A DNA stretch of 64,000 nucleotides from assembly GCA_029207755.1 (NCBI GenBank), contig JARCOQ010000016.1, positions 6,806,501 to 6,870,500 of the forward strand, read 5' to 3'. Made by a program: the position numbers and the translations under genes. Position 1 is the stretch's first letter; each line of letters opens with the position of its first letter. This DNA comes from Chamaea fasciata (taxonomy: Eukaryota; Chordata; Aves; Passeriformes; Sylviidae). Of this stretch, positions 46,109-59,300 are shown one piece after another. Under the pieces are notes generated by a model. The model made no database searches, was not told the origin of the DNA, and saw only the letters and a list, made by a program, of their open reading frames with translations.

Positions 46109-46374
46109 GTGTGACAGGGACACTGGGGACCCCCCAAAGGTTCTGCTGTGACAGGGACACTGGGGACCCCCCAAAGGTTCTGCTGTGACAGGGACACTGG
46201 GGACCCCCCAAAGGTTCTGCTGTGACAGGGACACTGAGGACCCCCCAAAGGTTGTGCTGTGACAGGGACACTGAGGACCCCCCAAAGGTCCTACAGTGTG
46301 ACAGGGACACTCAGGACCTTCCATAGGTTCTGCTGTGTGACAGGGACACTCGGGACCCCCCCAAAGGTCATGCT
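46109..46374 (+). repeat. Minisatellite, seven copies of a 37-40 bp unit
   Basis: Unit starts at 46111, 46148, 46185, 46222, 46259, 46296 and 46335. Each has the form gtgacagggacact, then ggggaccccccaaagg, then ttctgct. The first three copies are identical; the last four diverge (46296 and 46335 begin with an extra gt). The unit length is not a multiple of three, yet several frames stay open on the minus strand by composition; I do not regard these as coding. Confidence 0.93.
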
Positions 46375-46841
46375 GTGCTCCCAGACAGGGGCCTGGCCCT
46401 GGGAAAGGAGCAGGCACAGTCCCCAGGGCTATTTATTACCAGACCCTAGGAATCTCCAACAGGTGCTCCCATCTCAACAGGCCCAATTATCTTCCCCTGC
46501 TGAGCTCAAAATACACAAGCAAACTCCAGCTGTGCCTCCCCTCCCACTTCCCATCAGTGCTAATGCCCCAGTCAGCCCCAGGAATGCCACAGATGAACGA
46601 GTTCCAGGTTTCACACAGGTTAATGTGTCACCAAGCCTGAGCTCCTGCACACATTCAGGAAGAATTATTCCAACCAGGACTGGGGGAATGGGAGATACCT
46701 GAAGGTGACAGGCTGAGATTTCATGGCATGACAGCTGCACTTCCACGCAGTCCACAGAAAAAAAAATTAATAAAGAAAAAAAGTCACTTCAGACACTCGC
46801 TGAAAGATGAAACCCATGAAGAACAGTATAACAAGTCAAGT

Positions 46842-46847
46842 TTTAAT
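46842..46847 (-). terminator. GNA12: Candidate distal GNA12 poly(A) signal ATTAAA
   Basis: On the minus strand, 'tctATTAAAacttgacttg' is followed by a T/G-rich stretch ('ttatactgttcttcatgggt'). It is preceded by the A/T-rich 'gttttgtatatatgaatttt'. This context is typical of a cleavage site, but linkage to GNA12 over 6.6 kb is unproven. Confidence 0.4.
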
Positions 46848-49800
46848 AGATTTATAAAATTCATATATACAAAACAGTAAACTAAGTCACCAAAGCTATA
46901 AAATACACTTTTTACACATCACAATATAATTTTATCTAGTACACAGTTTTCGTAAGTTGAAACTATTACAGCAAGTAGCTGCTTCTATCACGGATGCTGT
47001 TTTGGTGCTAGAAAGACACTTATGTGAGCAGTCTGGGACTGTGCTTTTACTTTATGCATTTTCCACCTTTTTTGCGTTTGTCACTGTTTTAAAAGTACTT
47101 TCCTGTGAATTGTTAAGAAAATTAAGGCTAAGTTCGGGGCTTTCCTGCCCAATGTAGTGAACTGGTTTAAAAAAAGACTGATATTGCATAGTATGTGTGT
47201 TAATGCATAGGCACCAGAGAGCAAGTACATTGCAGAATAAAAGATAACATCACTTGGCTTCCTAAGCTATGTGGTTGTGTCACAGGCGTTTTGTCAGTTT
47301 GCTTTTGTACATTTTGATTCCACAAACAAAACAACTCCTCACTAGAGTGAGAAACACCAGCACTGCTGCTCAGTGGAGTCTCCAGAAATACCTTTTAATC
47401 TGTATCATCGATTCAAGCCCATTCTACATTCCGGACAACACAACCTGGAGGAACACTCTCTATCCTACAGAGGGTTAATGGCCTCAATGCAAACAGGACT
47501 CTGAACACACCTCTCCAAACCCAAGTCCACCAACCACCTTCCCAAGTCTCATGAGCTCCCAACAGATCCTTTCTCCTCCACATCCCCCTGCTCCCTGCTA
47601 TCTCCTCTCAGCCTTTGTGCCCAAAGATCTCTTTCTGCACAGGAGATCGATGGCAAGCAATAGCAGAGAAGTTGTGCTACTCAAAACCTGTCACTTCCCT
47701 CCAAAGATGCTCTCTCAGGTCCTACTCATTAAAAAATGTTCCTCTCCATTGGTTGTAGTTTTTATTCAAAGAACTGGAAACAGCCTCTTACCTTCTCATG
47801 CTCTGGTAGCTTGAAGAAAGTTTAGGCAGCTGTCAGGAAGGAGTAGGATGCACTGTCTGGCCAGAGATCTGTGTACTGTATTTTATCAAAATTGAGTTTT
47901 AGCACCCAGTGACGAACAGATGAAGAGAGGTTTTACAATGGCAGGGCCAGCCTTGCCAGCCTGCTGCTCTTAGTTCACAGCCAATGGCTCTCTGGAGTCA
48001 CTCAAAGCTTTCGGGTCAGGACAGAGGGCATTTCACTTCAATACAGTCTTCAAGCACCATCAGCTTTTGGGATCTGTTTAGAAACTAGCTCCCCTCTCCT
48101 GCTCCCCTCCAACATACTTTGGCTTTTATTTATTTTATTTTTTTTTTAACCAGAATGTCCACCTTGGAAGTCAGTGCTGCTCTTTTTTCCCCCCCCTCTG
48201 ACTGTTTTCACACCAGACAGAAGATACATCCTTCAGTCACAGGCCAAGAGCTGGGCTGGGACAGCTCCTCAAGCCAGGCACAGAACCACCAGCACTGACA
48301 ATCTAGAACCTCCACACTCCCCACCCAGTAAGAACACAAGCATATCAACACACAGACAAACTTCAACACCGCTTTCCAAATGCCATTAGAAAGATAAAAA
48401 CGTCAGGGATCGAGCTGAACTGCCCAAGCACCAAGATGAGCAAAGAGGCAGCATCACCTGGTTAGCAGAGAGGCAGTTCCAGCTCCAAATCTCCTGGCTT
48501 TACTCATTTCCATCTATGTAAAAGAGATTAGTGTTAAAACAAAGAAGTGCCCACGTCACAGCACAAAGCAGAGATCACCCCAGCTAATTACAAAACAGGT
48601 ATTATTAAAAAGCACTAGGTCTTGCATTACCAATTATTCCTCACTAGGCTAGACAGTCCTCAGCTAGAACTGTGTGGAGTCAGCATTAAGTCTGGCCCAG
48701 ACCATGCCAGTCTTCCTGATCCATAAAGGATGCTCCATAAAAAATAAAAACTGTTAAAAGCTCATTTACAAATGTAGGCACAGATGTTTAATAGTTGCTA
48801 CTGAAACACCCCACCCACCACTTTGTGTTACAGAATTACAGAGTATGAGGTAAAGAGTTGGCAGTGCTATATTAAACCCCTGACTACACCACGTGATCTT
48901 ATACTAGAAAGAGAATATAGAAAAGAGGGTACTGCTAAACTTACAGTTCTCATCATGAGATCAGTGTTTGGTTTGCATGACAAACTGCACTGTGTGGAGG
49001 TGTTGCATATTTTGTTTGTCTCTCAAGCTGGCACACATCAAATCATCCATCAATCCAGCAGGTACTCCTGAAAATCTGATGACAGAAGGCGAGCTAAGGC
49101 AGGTGTCAAAACTCACTGCTTGAAAATCAGAGGGGCCTTTTAGAGAAATCCTCTAGGTCCATGCACAGAAGGATTTTTTCCCCCAGAAATAAGGAAGTAC
49201 ACACATAGAAAAGACTCTAAAACATAAGTTAATATAAGTTAAAACATATTAATACAAAGACAGCCATCTAAAGGCAGCAGAGGACCTGTTTTCTAAAATG
49301 CTGTTCTGTAGAAGGCAGCTGTCTGTCACTAAAGAAAGCTGCTGGTTTCTTCAGTGGTACCAAGTCTGTTCTTTTAACTGCTTTAATTCTACACTTCTCT
49401 GCAGATCACAGTAACCAGGATGGGTGAATTCCCAGAGGGAATGGGGGCAACACACAGGCAGGATGGGACACTCCCAAATGCACCACTTTTTACACCAAAT
49501 GCCACTTCAGCTGTCCTGGGGAATTATATTTTTGTCTCCAGTGCCATCCACCAATGAGCTCTTCCTACTCCATTTCCCTAGGGTTTATTTGCCATTACTT
49601 TCTCTTATCTGCCTGCCTGGCTGCAGCTCAGCTTTACCTGCCTCAGAAGGCCTGGGAATGTCCATCCTCAGGAGCTTCATTCCTGTAACATGCCCACTTC
49701 CAGGTTTTACACAGCAGCAATTAAAAAAATTAAATACACTATCAAGTTAATAAGTCAAATAATCTAGGCTGCCGTATTAAATACGATTCATTCTTTGCAT

Positions 49801-52800
49801 GAAACTGAAAGCATCTTTGAGTTGTAAAACTGAGTGGCCAGTAATTTCAATTCCATAACCACCACTAGGTAATTTTCAACATTAAGAACTATTTCTTTCC
49901 TTCAAAGTGACAAGTGCCTATTGAATGTGTCACTTCCAGAAAAGCACTCTTCCTTTGTAACTCCACCAAGTCACCTTGCAATGCATCTCAGGATTGCCCA
50001 GGGCCTGACAGCACTGCAATCTGCACGAGTGCTACTGACACACTCTATATTAGCTTAACACTTGTTTTGAGGACAACAAACACCAAGTAGCGTTGGATAA
50101 ATGACTCCCATTTAGATTTTCTACTTAGACTCCAGGATTACCTAAGTCTCTGCCCCAAGCACAGGCTGCAAGAGTTTCCTCTCTTTGTCCTCGGGAGAAA
50201 CAACCCCTCTGTAACATTCTGTCACTGACCCCGGGTGTCAGAGGAGGGACAGCAAAAAGCTGCTTTTTTCTTTAAAAGAAAAAAAGAAAAGTCCTTGTTC
50301 AAGGTCTCCATCTGATGATCATCCTGCCTGTGACCCATTTCCTGACCAGCCAAATGAACAATAAGCCTATAAAACTAACAAAAAAAGATCTTCTCTCCAG
50401 CTGTGTTTACCTGCAAAGTTCTCCAGGATGTCATTTAAAATAGTTTTTTATTTGTTTCTGCTGAAAGGACTAAGCAACTGACCAGGCCTGTCCCAAGATG
50501 TGTGACCAACCTCACCTACCTAAGCTCTGCTTTAGTAATTCACTGATTTACCACAACATGATTTTCTGGCTTTATACTACAGCTTACCTTGAAAAAACCC
50601 CCCAAGCCCCCTCAGCTGTGGCAAGAGAAAAGTGACACTTCAAAAACCCCCGTGTCCTTTTTACTCACAGGCCAGCTCCTCTGCAAACTTGGGAAGTGCT
50701 TGACTTTTGCAAGGAGAGTTTCCTGACCTGGGGTTCCTGGTGTGATCCATCACTATCCAAACCTGACAGAACTCTGCGCCCACAGAGCCAAACCACTGAT
50801 TTCCACCTGCAGCTGCAGCCCCACACTCAGGTCCATTTCATCAATTAAAACAAGAAAGGCAATAACGAGCCCAAGGTGGGCAAACTGGTTCCCTAAAACT
50901 GACTTAGTGTGCAAAACTGCCATATCATACAAAAAACAAAAAAGGAGCTTGAGAGCTCAGTGTGAGATCTCTCATGCTGATTCTTTTCCAGGCGCAGATT
51001 TTAAGTTACTTAAAATATAAGTTGCATCGTTAGCTCTGTTGAGGGTGAATCCATAAGGTGACTAAGGATACAAAACCATGGATGAGTGTCAAGAGAAAAA
51101 CAGAACAGGAAATTCCATGCTATGCCTCCCAGGTAAAACTACAGTAGATTCAGACACCAAACTGAGGTAATTCTTGAGAAAAAATACAGTTGAAAGGGAA
51201 TGTTTAACTCATTTGAGAAAACAAGCATAATATTAACTCATCTGGAAAATTCAGTGAAAGAATAAAGCTCACAGCAAACTAAGAACTAAAGTCAAGTCAA
51301 CCTAGAAGTCAGGTGAGCCCACAACTGCCTCCTCTTTCCCAGCGTCTTGTGTGAAGTGAAAACCATCACCAAGAACTCAGGAAACATCTGAAAGCTTTGA
51401 AAGCAGCCTTAAGTCTTCAGCCAAACAAATGGGCTCAGAGAAACTAACCTTATGTGATGAGTAAACTTGTTTGCATCACGCCATGGTGAAACATTTTCCT
51501 TTTCAAATGTAATAATCTTAAGATTTTTCCCTCATCTGAATATTAGTCACGTAACATTCTTCCCCTTCAAGGCTAAAAATTAATAAATATTTAAAAGACA
51601 GAGTTGGTCCTGGCAAAATAAGACTTGTTGCAAGGAAGCTAATTCCTGTTTAAGTTTGCTGAAATTTAAGTTTATGAAATTAGATCTTCCCATCTGCAAC
51701 TTCTCAGTTGCTTCTTACCTCGATTCTGTGCCTGTTACAGGCACTGAAACAGCCACAGCTTTTCCACTCTGGAGCCTGCACAAAGAAAGCCAGGAGGCTG
51801 TGACATCAGGAAACTACACAAAAATACTGATATGAACATCTGCAAGCTTCAGAGGGGAAGAAAAGATTCCAGATTTTATCCAAATTAACATGAAAGGACA
51901 ACGGAACAGGATTTCTCTTTGACCACATTTCCCATGGGATTACCAGCTGAAGTAAAACTTTGCTTGTTTTGACATGCCATTACAGGCTCAAAGGGGATAA
52001 GAACTCCAGGGAATCTGCTGACTTTTTATGGGTACAAACAGCCCTTCAGATTTTATTCTTGGATAAAAACTATGACAAAAATTGCACAGTAAACTATGTT
52101 TGAGTTACCTAAAGGATAGCACTACAATATCTTCAGTTTGTCCATGTACCCCACTGCAGTAGAAAAGATTCAATGTCTGTACACAGAGAAGGCACCTGGC
52201 AGAGATTGAGAGCACAAAGAAATTCGGAGTTCACATCCAAATTATTCACAGCCTCTTGGCATTTTACACCCAAACCACTGCCCAAAAGGGGCGACTCCAA
52301 ACCTGACTGTGCTCTGAGTTCTACGTGCATCACTACAGGCTAAAGATCCCATTAAGACACAGATTAAAGGCTAATTTTACAGCAAGGTCTTGCTGTCCAA
52401 ATACATCAGTGCAGCTGGGATCTCCAGGGTGTTCAGTCCTCCTAGGTCAGCTGTTGGGAACTAATCAAGCAGCTGCTGTGCTACCAAAACCTTTGCTTAA
52501 AGAGTTTAATCAGCTTCCAAACTTTTGAGTACAGACAAAGCCCTGTCACGTGAGATACTGAACCTTCACAAATGCTGCCCACTGTGGGTGTGAGGACAGT
52601 GCTGGCTGGCCATGGAGCACATCTCCCTCGAGCAGCCACTGTGCAGGTACATGGCTGGCTGCTCCAGCACAGGCTGCTGCATCAAGGAAATCAGTTTTCC
52701 CGTGATGTAACACTCTCCACTCATAGTGCAAAATAAACCCTTCTCTGTATCAGTGAGGCCTTAAGTCCCCATCCCATTTACTCCAACATGAGTTTCCTTA

Positions 52801-53409
52801 CAAAGTTTTAGACCTCTGCCTCAGGAGACTCATGCAAAACCTTCAGACATGAGCTGTGCATCCACCTCGGGAGGTGGATTCTAGACCCTCAGCAAAGCTG
52901 AACACACACATAAGACCTGGTTATATTCCTAAGGGTTAAGAATGGAACTTCCATTAACATTCTCCAATACAGCTGCCAATCTCATCGTGTTTAGATTAGT
53001 TTGATCGATTCAGCACCTCCAAACTACAAAAAAAGGCAGTTTGTACAATAAGTGTCTCTGAAAAATGAGCGCATTCATTTGAAACGTGTCTTCCATCCAT
53101 GGTCTGTCAGAGATTTCTGTTCTCGAAGAAGGCAGACGGTGGTTGCATCATTCAGCGTTCCAAACTCGGTACAGAACCTACCATGGCCAGGTTTCAGTAG
53201 TGTTTTAGTCCAAATGATTCAGTAGCTAACATCAACATGACTCCTCCGGCCTATAGCTCCTCTGTTTGGACTGGCTAGTGAACAGCATTCCTGAGCCAAG
53301 GAATTCGCACGGGTCCCACGCCGCATGCAAGGGCCACAAAGAAAGGATAAAAAAACTTCGATCGAACCCTCCGGCGGAAATTTCAACAGAGCAGGACGCT
53401 GCTCTTCCT

Positions 53410-53979
53410 TCACTGCAGCATGATGTCCTTGAGGTTCTCCTGCAGGATGGTGTCCTTGACGGCGTGGAAGACGAAGCGGATGTTCTCGGTGTCGATGGCC
53501 GTGGTGAAGTGGTGGAAGAGCGGCTTGCTGCGGTTCCGCCTCTTCCTGTCGAAGCACTGCACCAGGTAACGCTGCACGTCCTCCAGCCGGTGAGGGTCGC
53601 CCTTGAAGTCCGAGAAATACTTCTTAATGCTGACAGTCTTGACCTTCTCCACGAGAAGATCCATCTTGTTGAGGAATAGGATGATGGAAACGTTAAAGAA
53701 AAGCTTGTTGTTGACTATTGTCTCAAAGATATTCATGGACTCCACCAGTCTGTTTGTGCGCCTGTCTTCCATGAGGACTTGGTCGTATTCGCTGGAGGAG
53801 ACCATGAACAAAATGGAAGTTATTCCATCAAAGCACTGGAACCATTTTTGACGCTGAGATCTCTGTCCCCCTACATCCACCATCTTGAAAGGAATTTTTT
53901 TAATGATGAAATCATGCTCTACTATCCCCTTCGTGGCTTTTCTGGCCAGCAAAATATCTTGTTTGCTGGGGAAATAGTT
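53410..53979 (-). CDS. GNA12: GNA12 terminal coding exon
   Basis: The acceptor cttttgcag precedes AAC (NYFPSKQD). The open frame continues upstream of the splice site, but those residues ([11 protein letters not shown]) are intronic. All G3-G5 motifs and the receptor-contact C-terminal helix are here. Confidence 0.96.
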   Translation of the reverse strand, partial: NYFPSKQDILLARKATKGIVEHDFIIKKIPFKMVDVGGQRSQRQKWFQCFDGITSILFMVSSSEYDQVLMEDRRTNRLVESMNIFETIVNNKLFFNVSIILFLNKMDLLVEKVKTVSIKKYFSDFKGDPHRLEDVQRYLVQCFDRKRRNRSKPLFHHFTTAIDTENIRFVFHAVKDTILQENLKDIMLQ

Positions 53980-55014
53980 CTGCAAAAGAAAGGAGAGAAG
54001 TCTTAAAAAAAAGTCCTTCAAAAATTCTGGCTGATGCCTGAATACTGAAGGGATGGGTAAAATCACCAGAAGCTGCTTTTAAATTTAAAAATTATCAGAT
54101 GAAGAATGAATACTCAACAACACTCAACTGGCCTGTTGACCATTTAGCTCAACACTAGTAATGAGCTACAGAAGATCCTGAGTCATATGAGTACAAAAAT
54201 AAAGGACTAATTCACTCCTACACACTTTGATCCTTCAACCCTCTTCAACGTTGAAGTGTATTTTTTTCATTATGAACTTCTTAGCTACAGTGTTACTGCC
54301 ACTTAGGTAGTGTTCAATAAAGCAGATCAAGTCATCACTGAAAGGTTTTGTTTTTTAAAATCTATCTTTCCCACAGTTCATTACTCTTACAAGGACCATC
54401 TTGAAAGCTTTAGTGGAAATTCTTCTTCCAGGTTCACACTCTATGACTAGCAATTACAGCAAGAGATTCTACCATGAGCTGTAGCCCAATCTACCACTGT
54501 AGAGAAATTTGTTCTTCAGAACCTTATCACTGTTACTCTTTAGGAAAATCACCTTTCTTCTTCCTCCTCCAAGTCTCCTGACAGATGTTTTCATTACAGA
54601 TTTTGAATCCTAAAAGTGCTAGGATGGTTTTTAGTTTGCTAAGGTTTCACTCTGCTACCTTAAGTAGCACCAGCCATCAGAACATCAGGAAAAGCGAATG
54701 AGATCCAGAGACAGCATGGGAGGGCTGATAAAATATGTGCACAAATACAATTTCCAGTTGTTGTCTGTCAAGAAAGATTAAACAAATGCTAAGCTTCAGT
54801 TTCAGAAAGCTGGAGTTTACTGTCTCTAGAGAAAGAACACTGAAATTATTTAATGCATTTAATAAACCAACCAACAAACCCAAGCAAGCCCCATGAACCA
54901 CAGTACACTCAGGTTTTCCTTGTCTCTTGGAGCTCTCTGGTTCAGAAGGAGAAGGTTTCTTACCAGCTGACCAATGCGATCCAGGTTATCCAGGAAGTAT
55001 TTCACCGATTCACC
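53410..55014 (-). CDS. GNA12: GNA12 (G-protein alpha-12 subunit), C-terminal 206 residues, partial
   Basis: Exons 55014-54964 (17 codons, [17 protein letters not shown]) and 53979-53410 (189 codons plus TGA) join in phase 0. They hold the catalytic switch I Arg (LLARKATKG), switch [10 protein letters not shown] (Gln231 in human numbering), the NKMD guanine-binding motif (FLNKMDL), the TTAID motif, and the C-terminus DIMLQ. DIMLQ fits G-alpha-12 rather than its paralogue G-alpha-13. The protein couples receptors such as those for LPA, S1P and thrombin to RGS-domain RhoGEFs and RhoA at the plasma membrane. The first about 175 residues (P-loop exon and exon 2) were not found and should lie right of the window, since the mammalian introns are large. 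No odd residues were seen. Confidence 0.97.
54964..55014 (-). CDS. GNA12: GNA12 penultimate coding exon (17 codons)
   Basis: [17 protein letters not shown] lies between acceptor tttcccag and donor gtaaga, phase 0 at both ends. It was found by splice logic and family sequence and is too short for a length-filtered ORF search. Confidence 0.95.
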
Positions 55015-56330
55015 CTGGGAAAAAAGGAAAGACATGGCAACTGAGCTTGTTTCTAGGACAGCAAACCCAAGAGAACAAAGGCCTTCTTTCCAACATGCAT
55101 TGAGCTCTAACAGAGCAATATCACCAGGGCTGGAAAAATCAAAGTTGAGAAGAGATTTGAACGAATGCTCAGGTCTATCCAGTAAATCTCTACAATAGAA
55201 GTGTTATTAAAGTCAGCTCTTTGACTTAAAGGATTTGGCTTTTTTCCCCCCTTGTAAGATAAGTGCCGTTAATTGACACTGAGTGGGAGTAAAAAATGAA
55301 ACACATTTATAAGAAACCAGTGTATTTTGTTTAAAATTCCTAACAGTGAACAAAAGCATATCCTAGACTGGCTGACATATCTTTAGAAAAGTGGAAGATT
55401 TAAGTCCCCCACCATTTATGATGATTTAAGCTAGACTTGCTTGTCACAAACAAATGAAAAAAGGAACATTTTCAAGGACTTGCTCTTCCACAAATAGCTT
55501 CCCTTCTGGGCTCAAGACTTTTAATAATAGATTTGCTCATCTTGTATAAGTTCTTTAGCAGTTATATTGAGAAGAAAATAGGAACGTTTGCAGGGAAAGC
55601 TCATTCATTTGTGAAAATTCTCTCTTGTGTAAGAGGATGTCCCACACAAATCAAGGGCCCCTTTGCATTAAGTGGGACAAGAAACCCTGCACAGACTTTA
55701 AAAGAAGTAACAAAACTGTTTCCATACAGATGCAGACTACGCTGGAGTGAAACTCTCCTGAAAATACTTCCCTTCACAAAAAAGTAATTCAATAAGTCTT
55801 TATTGTTCAGAATGTGTCTTGTGGTTGTAGCCATGCCATAAGAATGATAAAGGGGAAAATCCTGCTGCCTTTTAGTGATTTTAGGCAGGCAGACCCATTC
55901 TTTATCACAGAGCAGGGCTGTCAGTCACGACCAAATGATAGTAGGTGCCCTCACCAAGTCACTAATTCAGAATGGAACTTCCTCCAAGTACTACCCTGGA
56001 CTCCAGCTGCAATATAAATTCTCAAACCACACATCCTCCTCTACACTATAGCCCTGAGACAGCAGAACAGAATTATTGCCCCCAGTGCAACTCTAAACAG
56101 ATGAATACAACAGTTCATTGTGAGGAATCAGACTGGAGATCAGAGGATTCAGTGTTGGACAAGTACATGCTCCAGCATAAGGCACACACAAAAGGAGCTG
56201 GAGCTTATTATTTCCTAACATTTAAAACTGGAAGTGTCTTTCCATAAAGGAGAGAGAACACATGGATTTGCAAAAGACTGCCATGTATCTACAAAAGATT
56301 TACAATGGATTGCTAGCAGAAAAAAAACAC

Positions 56331-56371
56331 TTTTTTTTTTTTTTGGGGGGGGGTGGGGTGGGGGTGAGGGG
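56331..56371 (+). repeat. T14/G-rich tract with G-quadruplex motif
   Basis: T14 (56331-56344) is followed by G9, G4, G5 and G4 runs with loops of 1, 1 and 3 bases (56345-56371). This satisfies the usual four-run quadruplex pattern on the plus strand, which is the template strand of GNA12. Confidence 0.75.
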
Positions 56372-59300
56372 AAGTTTCCAAAGAACAATTGCTCTAAGAG
56401 CTTCCTTACAATCATGAATTTTCATAAGGTGAAAGTAATTTCCTGTATTTTTTGGCACTCTGTGGATCAGAAGAGATATCACAGACTGCATGAATAAGAG
56501 AAAAGGGCTTCCTGTACAGCATTAGTCATGTCCAGGAGATGGGACAGCCCAGAAAGAAAAGATCACTGAAGCTACAAAAAACCCCTTCTCTATCTGTTGT
56601 GCTCCATCCCACACAGCGCCTTCAGATGTGCAAAAATACTGCCAAGGGGCCATTTCTGATAAGAGATTCTTCCAATTTTCTACCAAGTTGCTTTAAGAGT
56701 CCCTGTCTGTCCATCCGCCCTCCCACACCAGAGCAGGGAACAGCCGTGTGCCTGTGAAATGCAGGGACACACAGGCAGGAGCATCTGATTTACAGCTTCT
56801 GCCTCCCCTAATTCCCACCCCACACATCCATCACTCTGACATTCTGCACGCTGATAGGGAGGTAAGAAAATAAACTGATTAATGGAAAAAATACATGTTC
56901 ATTTCTGCAGTGATTTAGGGAAAACAGACTTCTCTAGGTTCTCACCCAGCTCTTATTAACGTTGCAATTAAGCCTCGTAATTTGTTCAGGGAAATTTCAA
57001 GCAGCAATGGCAAAGCACTGGGAGAGCTGGGTAACCAAGTCAGGTGGCTGGAACAGGTGTGAGCACCATATGCATGTTCTGACAGATCTGAAAAAATCTG
57101 AATATTCTCTTCCAGCATACCAACCAAAGGCATGCAGTACTTAAGTCAAAATATCTGTTTCCAGCCAAAACAACAAATCCTCAACAAGCTCCAGTGGGTT
57201 TGAAGTTTAAAAACCCTCAAAACATTCAAGCACACAAACATGAAGGGAGGAAAAACACCCACCAAAAACCTTCCAGAGTAACAACCCCAAACCCAGCGCA
57301 CACACTCAAAACCTCCTGCTTTAATGATTCCCTGATTAACGATTCCTGTATTAAGTTCTACAGAAGTGTGGACTCCAAAGGCTTCTGGAATAACCTTGTT
57401 CTACATCTTAGTCAGATTTACAGCAAACTGGGATGTTCTGGGAAGCACACTCAGTTCCTCCAGCCAGCAGCACACACATGCACTGGGCACTAACTGACTT
57501 GATGAGTAACACGTAATGTATTAAATGAGGAAAATATGGAAACTCCAGGTTTCACAACTGCTTGCCATTAGTGTTTTTAATTAGAATAATTATGCTAACT
57601 GAACATTCCTTTCTATATTCATTTTTCCTAGTCATTGAGAGAAAATAGACAGCAATATTAATTAGATCTAGAAGTCAAATTTATTGAGTTTTATCTCAAC
57701 CTGCACTTCAACGGATTTTTGAATTCCACTAATAAGTTATTATTTATGCAAAGCTGTCTCATGCTTTGGGTACTGTACACGCATACAAACAAATGGTTAT
57801 ATATATAAACATACGTATATAAAAATAAACACACAGTTTCTGAAACAAAGTAGATTTTCCATTCAAAGCAAATAATTATCAAAATAAAGTATCAGCTGTC
57901 CCTTTCGCGTTGAATTATTTTTTCTCTTCAAGACACTGGCCATAAAGAAGCTAGTTTAGTTTTTGCAGTGCAAATATTTAGTGTTTCTCCAATATCCATC
58001 TGGCCATTCAGCTCCATTCAAAGCTGGCTTAGCACTTCAAGTGCTCTCCTCCTCCAGATCTCAGCCAGTTATTTCAGGTCCATGACCATGACTTCCTATA
58101 AAAGTGTCAGCAAATATTTGTAATTGATTCATCAGATACTAAAAGTATCTTTATGCAGATTAATGACTTCAATTTCAGTATTTTAATGGTTCTGGTGGAA
58201 AAAGAAAGGTTGTTTTAACATCACAATCTATTTTAAGCTATGCTTGCAAAGTAGAAATGAAAGCTGAAGTTATTTATAATGTATGTATATTTATACCCTC
58301 TATGTGTATTTATTCTACGTTAACTACCTAAATATAATCACATCATGGTGTGTTCACTTAAAAAAAGCCAAAAAAGATCCAGATCAGATCTTTTACAGGC
58401 TGATGTTGCAAGAAAAACTGTGGCAGCTCCAGAAGCTTCCTCAGATCAATGACATTCATAGAAAGTTGTTGAGCGTCTGCCTTTTAGATTAAAAAAGACT
58501 CACAGCTTGCATTGTCCTAACAGCACACTATTTCCTTTAAAAATATTCCAGCCATATTCACAAATAATGCTTTTTAAAATATGAAAGACCATTTAATTTC
58601 AGTCAGCACAATGCTGAGATAGGAAGCCCCATTCTGTCACAGTCCCAGCAGAGTCTGCCAGTGAAGCATTTCGGCACTGACATTTCTTATTTATTTTTAA
58701 CTGGTGCTCTATTAGTACATTTCACCTTGGAAAGTTACAAACCAGTTCGCTATTTTTATGGATTCTCATTCTCCTTGATAATAAATCAAGATGTTTCAGT
58801 GGTGTCTCCTGCACCCACACCCCATGTTTTACTGTGGGGGAGGGAACAGTGACCTCTGAGTTATGAATTTTACGTCGCTCAGATGGTCCTTTTTCAGTGC
58901 CCCAGAGCAGAGCAGCGACCATTCGCGTTCCACTCCTTGCTCCCCACACCAGAGTGACCACAAAGCTGGGCTGACTCATTGTGTCACTGCTGATCTCTCC
59001 TCCCTCTGCAATCCAGACCCTCTGAGTAACACTTCTGCCAAGTGGGCCCAAGAGAAGGAGTAAGAGATGCTGTTCCCATTGTTCAGGAGGATGAGTCACT
59101 GCACATCTGGGAACTGGGGGAATCAAGAAACACAAACAGAAGGTCTCAAATGAGCCCACAATGCAGTATCGCTATTGGATTACTATTTTTTTTAAATTGT
59201 TGTTCTTTTAAACTGGCCTATCTGCAGTATAAAGTTTGGTGAAGCCAGAGAAAATAGTACAATTTGTTTAAAAACTGACTGGTGGAGGAGAAAGGGAGGA

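Larger units (their letters stand above)
46820..55014 (-). other. GNA12: GNA12 3' gene portion: last two coding exons and probable long 3' UTR
   Basis: From 55014 leftwards: coding exon 55014-54964, intron 54963-53980, last coding exon 53979-53410 (stop TGA at 53412-53410), then sequence I interpret as 3' UTR. The proximal end of this UTR is certain; its far end is not. Candidate poly(A) signals on the minus strand are AATAAA at 48139-48134 and 48130-48125, and ATTAAA at 46847-46842. The last follows a T/A-rich stretch (46960-46850) that looks like a typical mRNA terminus and would make the UTR about 6.6 kb. Confidence 0.5.

Noticed and set aside
45930..46417. Repetitive minus-strand frames (PQCPCH, TFGG units)
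   Set aside because: Pure translation of the 37-bp minisatellite. Several frames read through with the same peptide units because 37 is not a multiple of three.
53980..54066. Upstream extension of the GNA12 last-exon frame (MILPIPSVF..)
   Set aside because: It lies before a clear cttttgcag acceptor, and the family sequence resumes exactly at NYFPSK after the splice, so this part is intron.
58722..59159. 145-codon minus-strand frame in the GNA12 intron
   Set aside because: It does not match the missing GNA12 exon 2, has no flanking splice sites giving phase 0 and shows no family motif.
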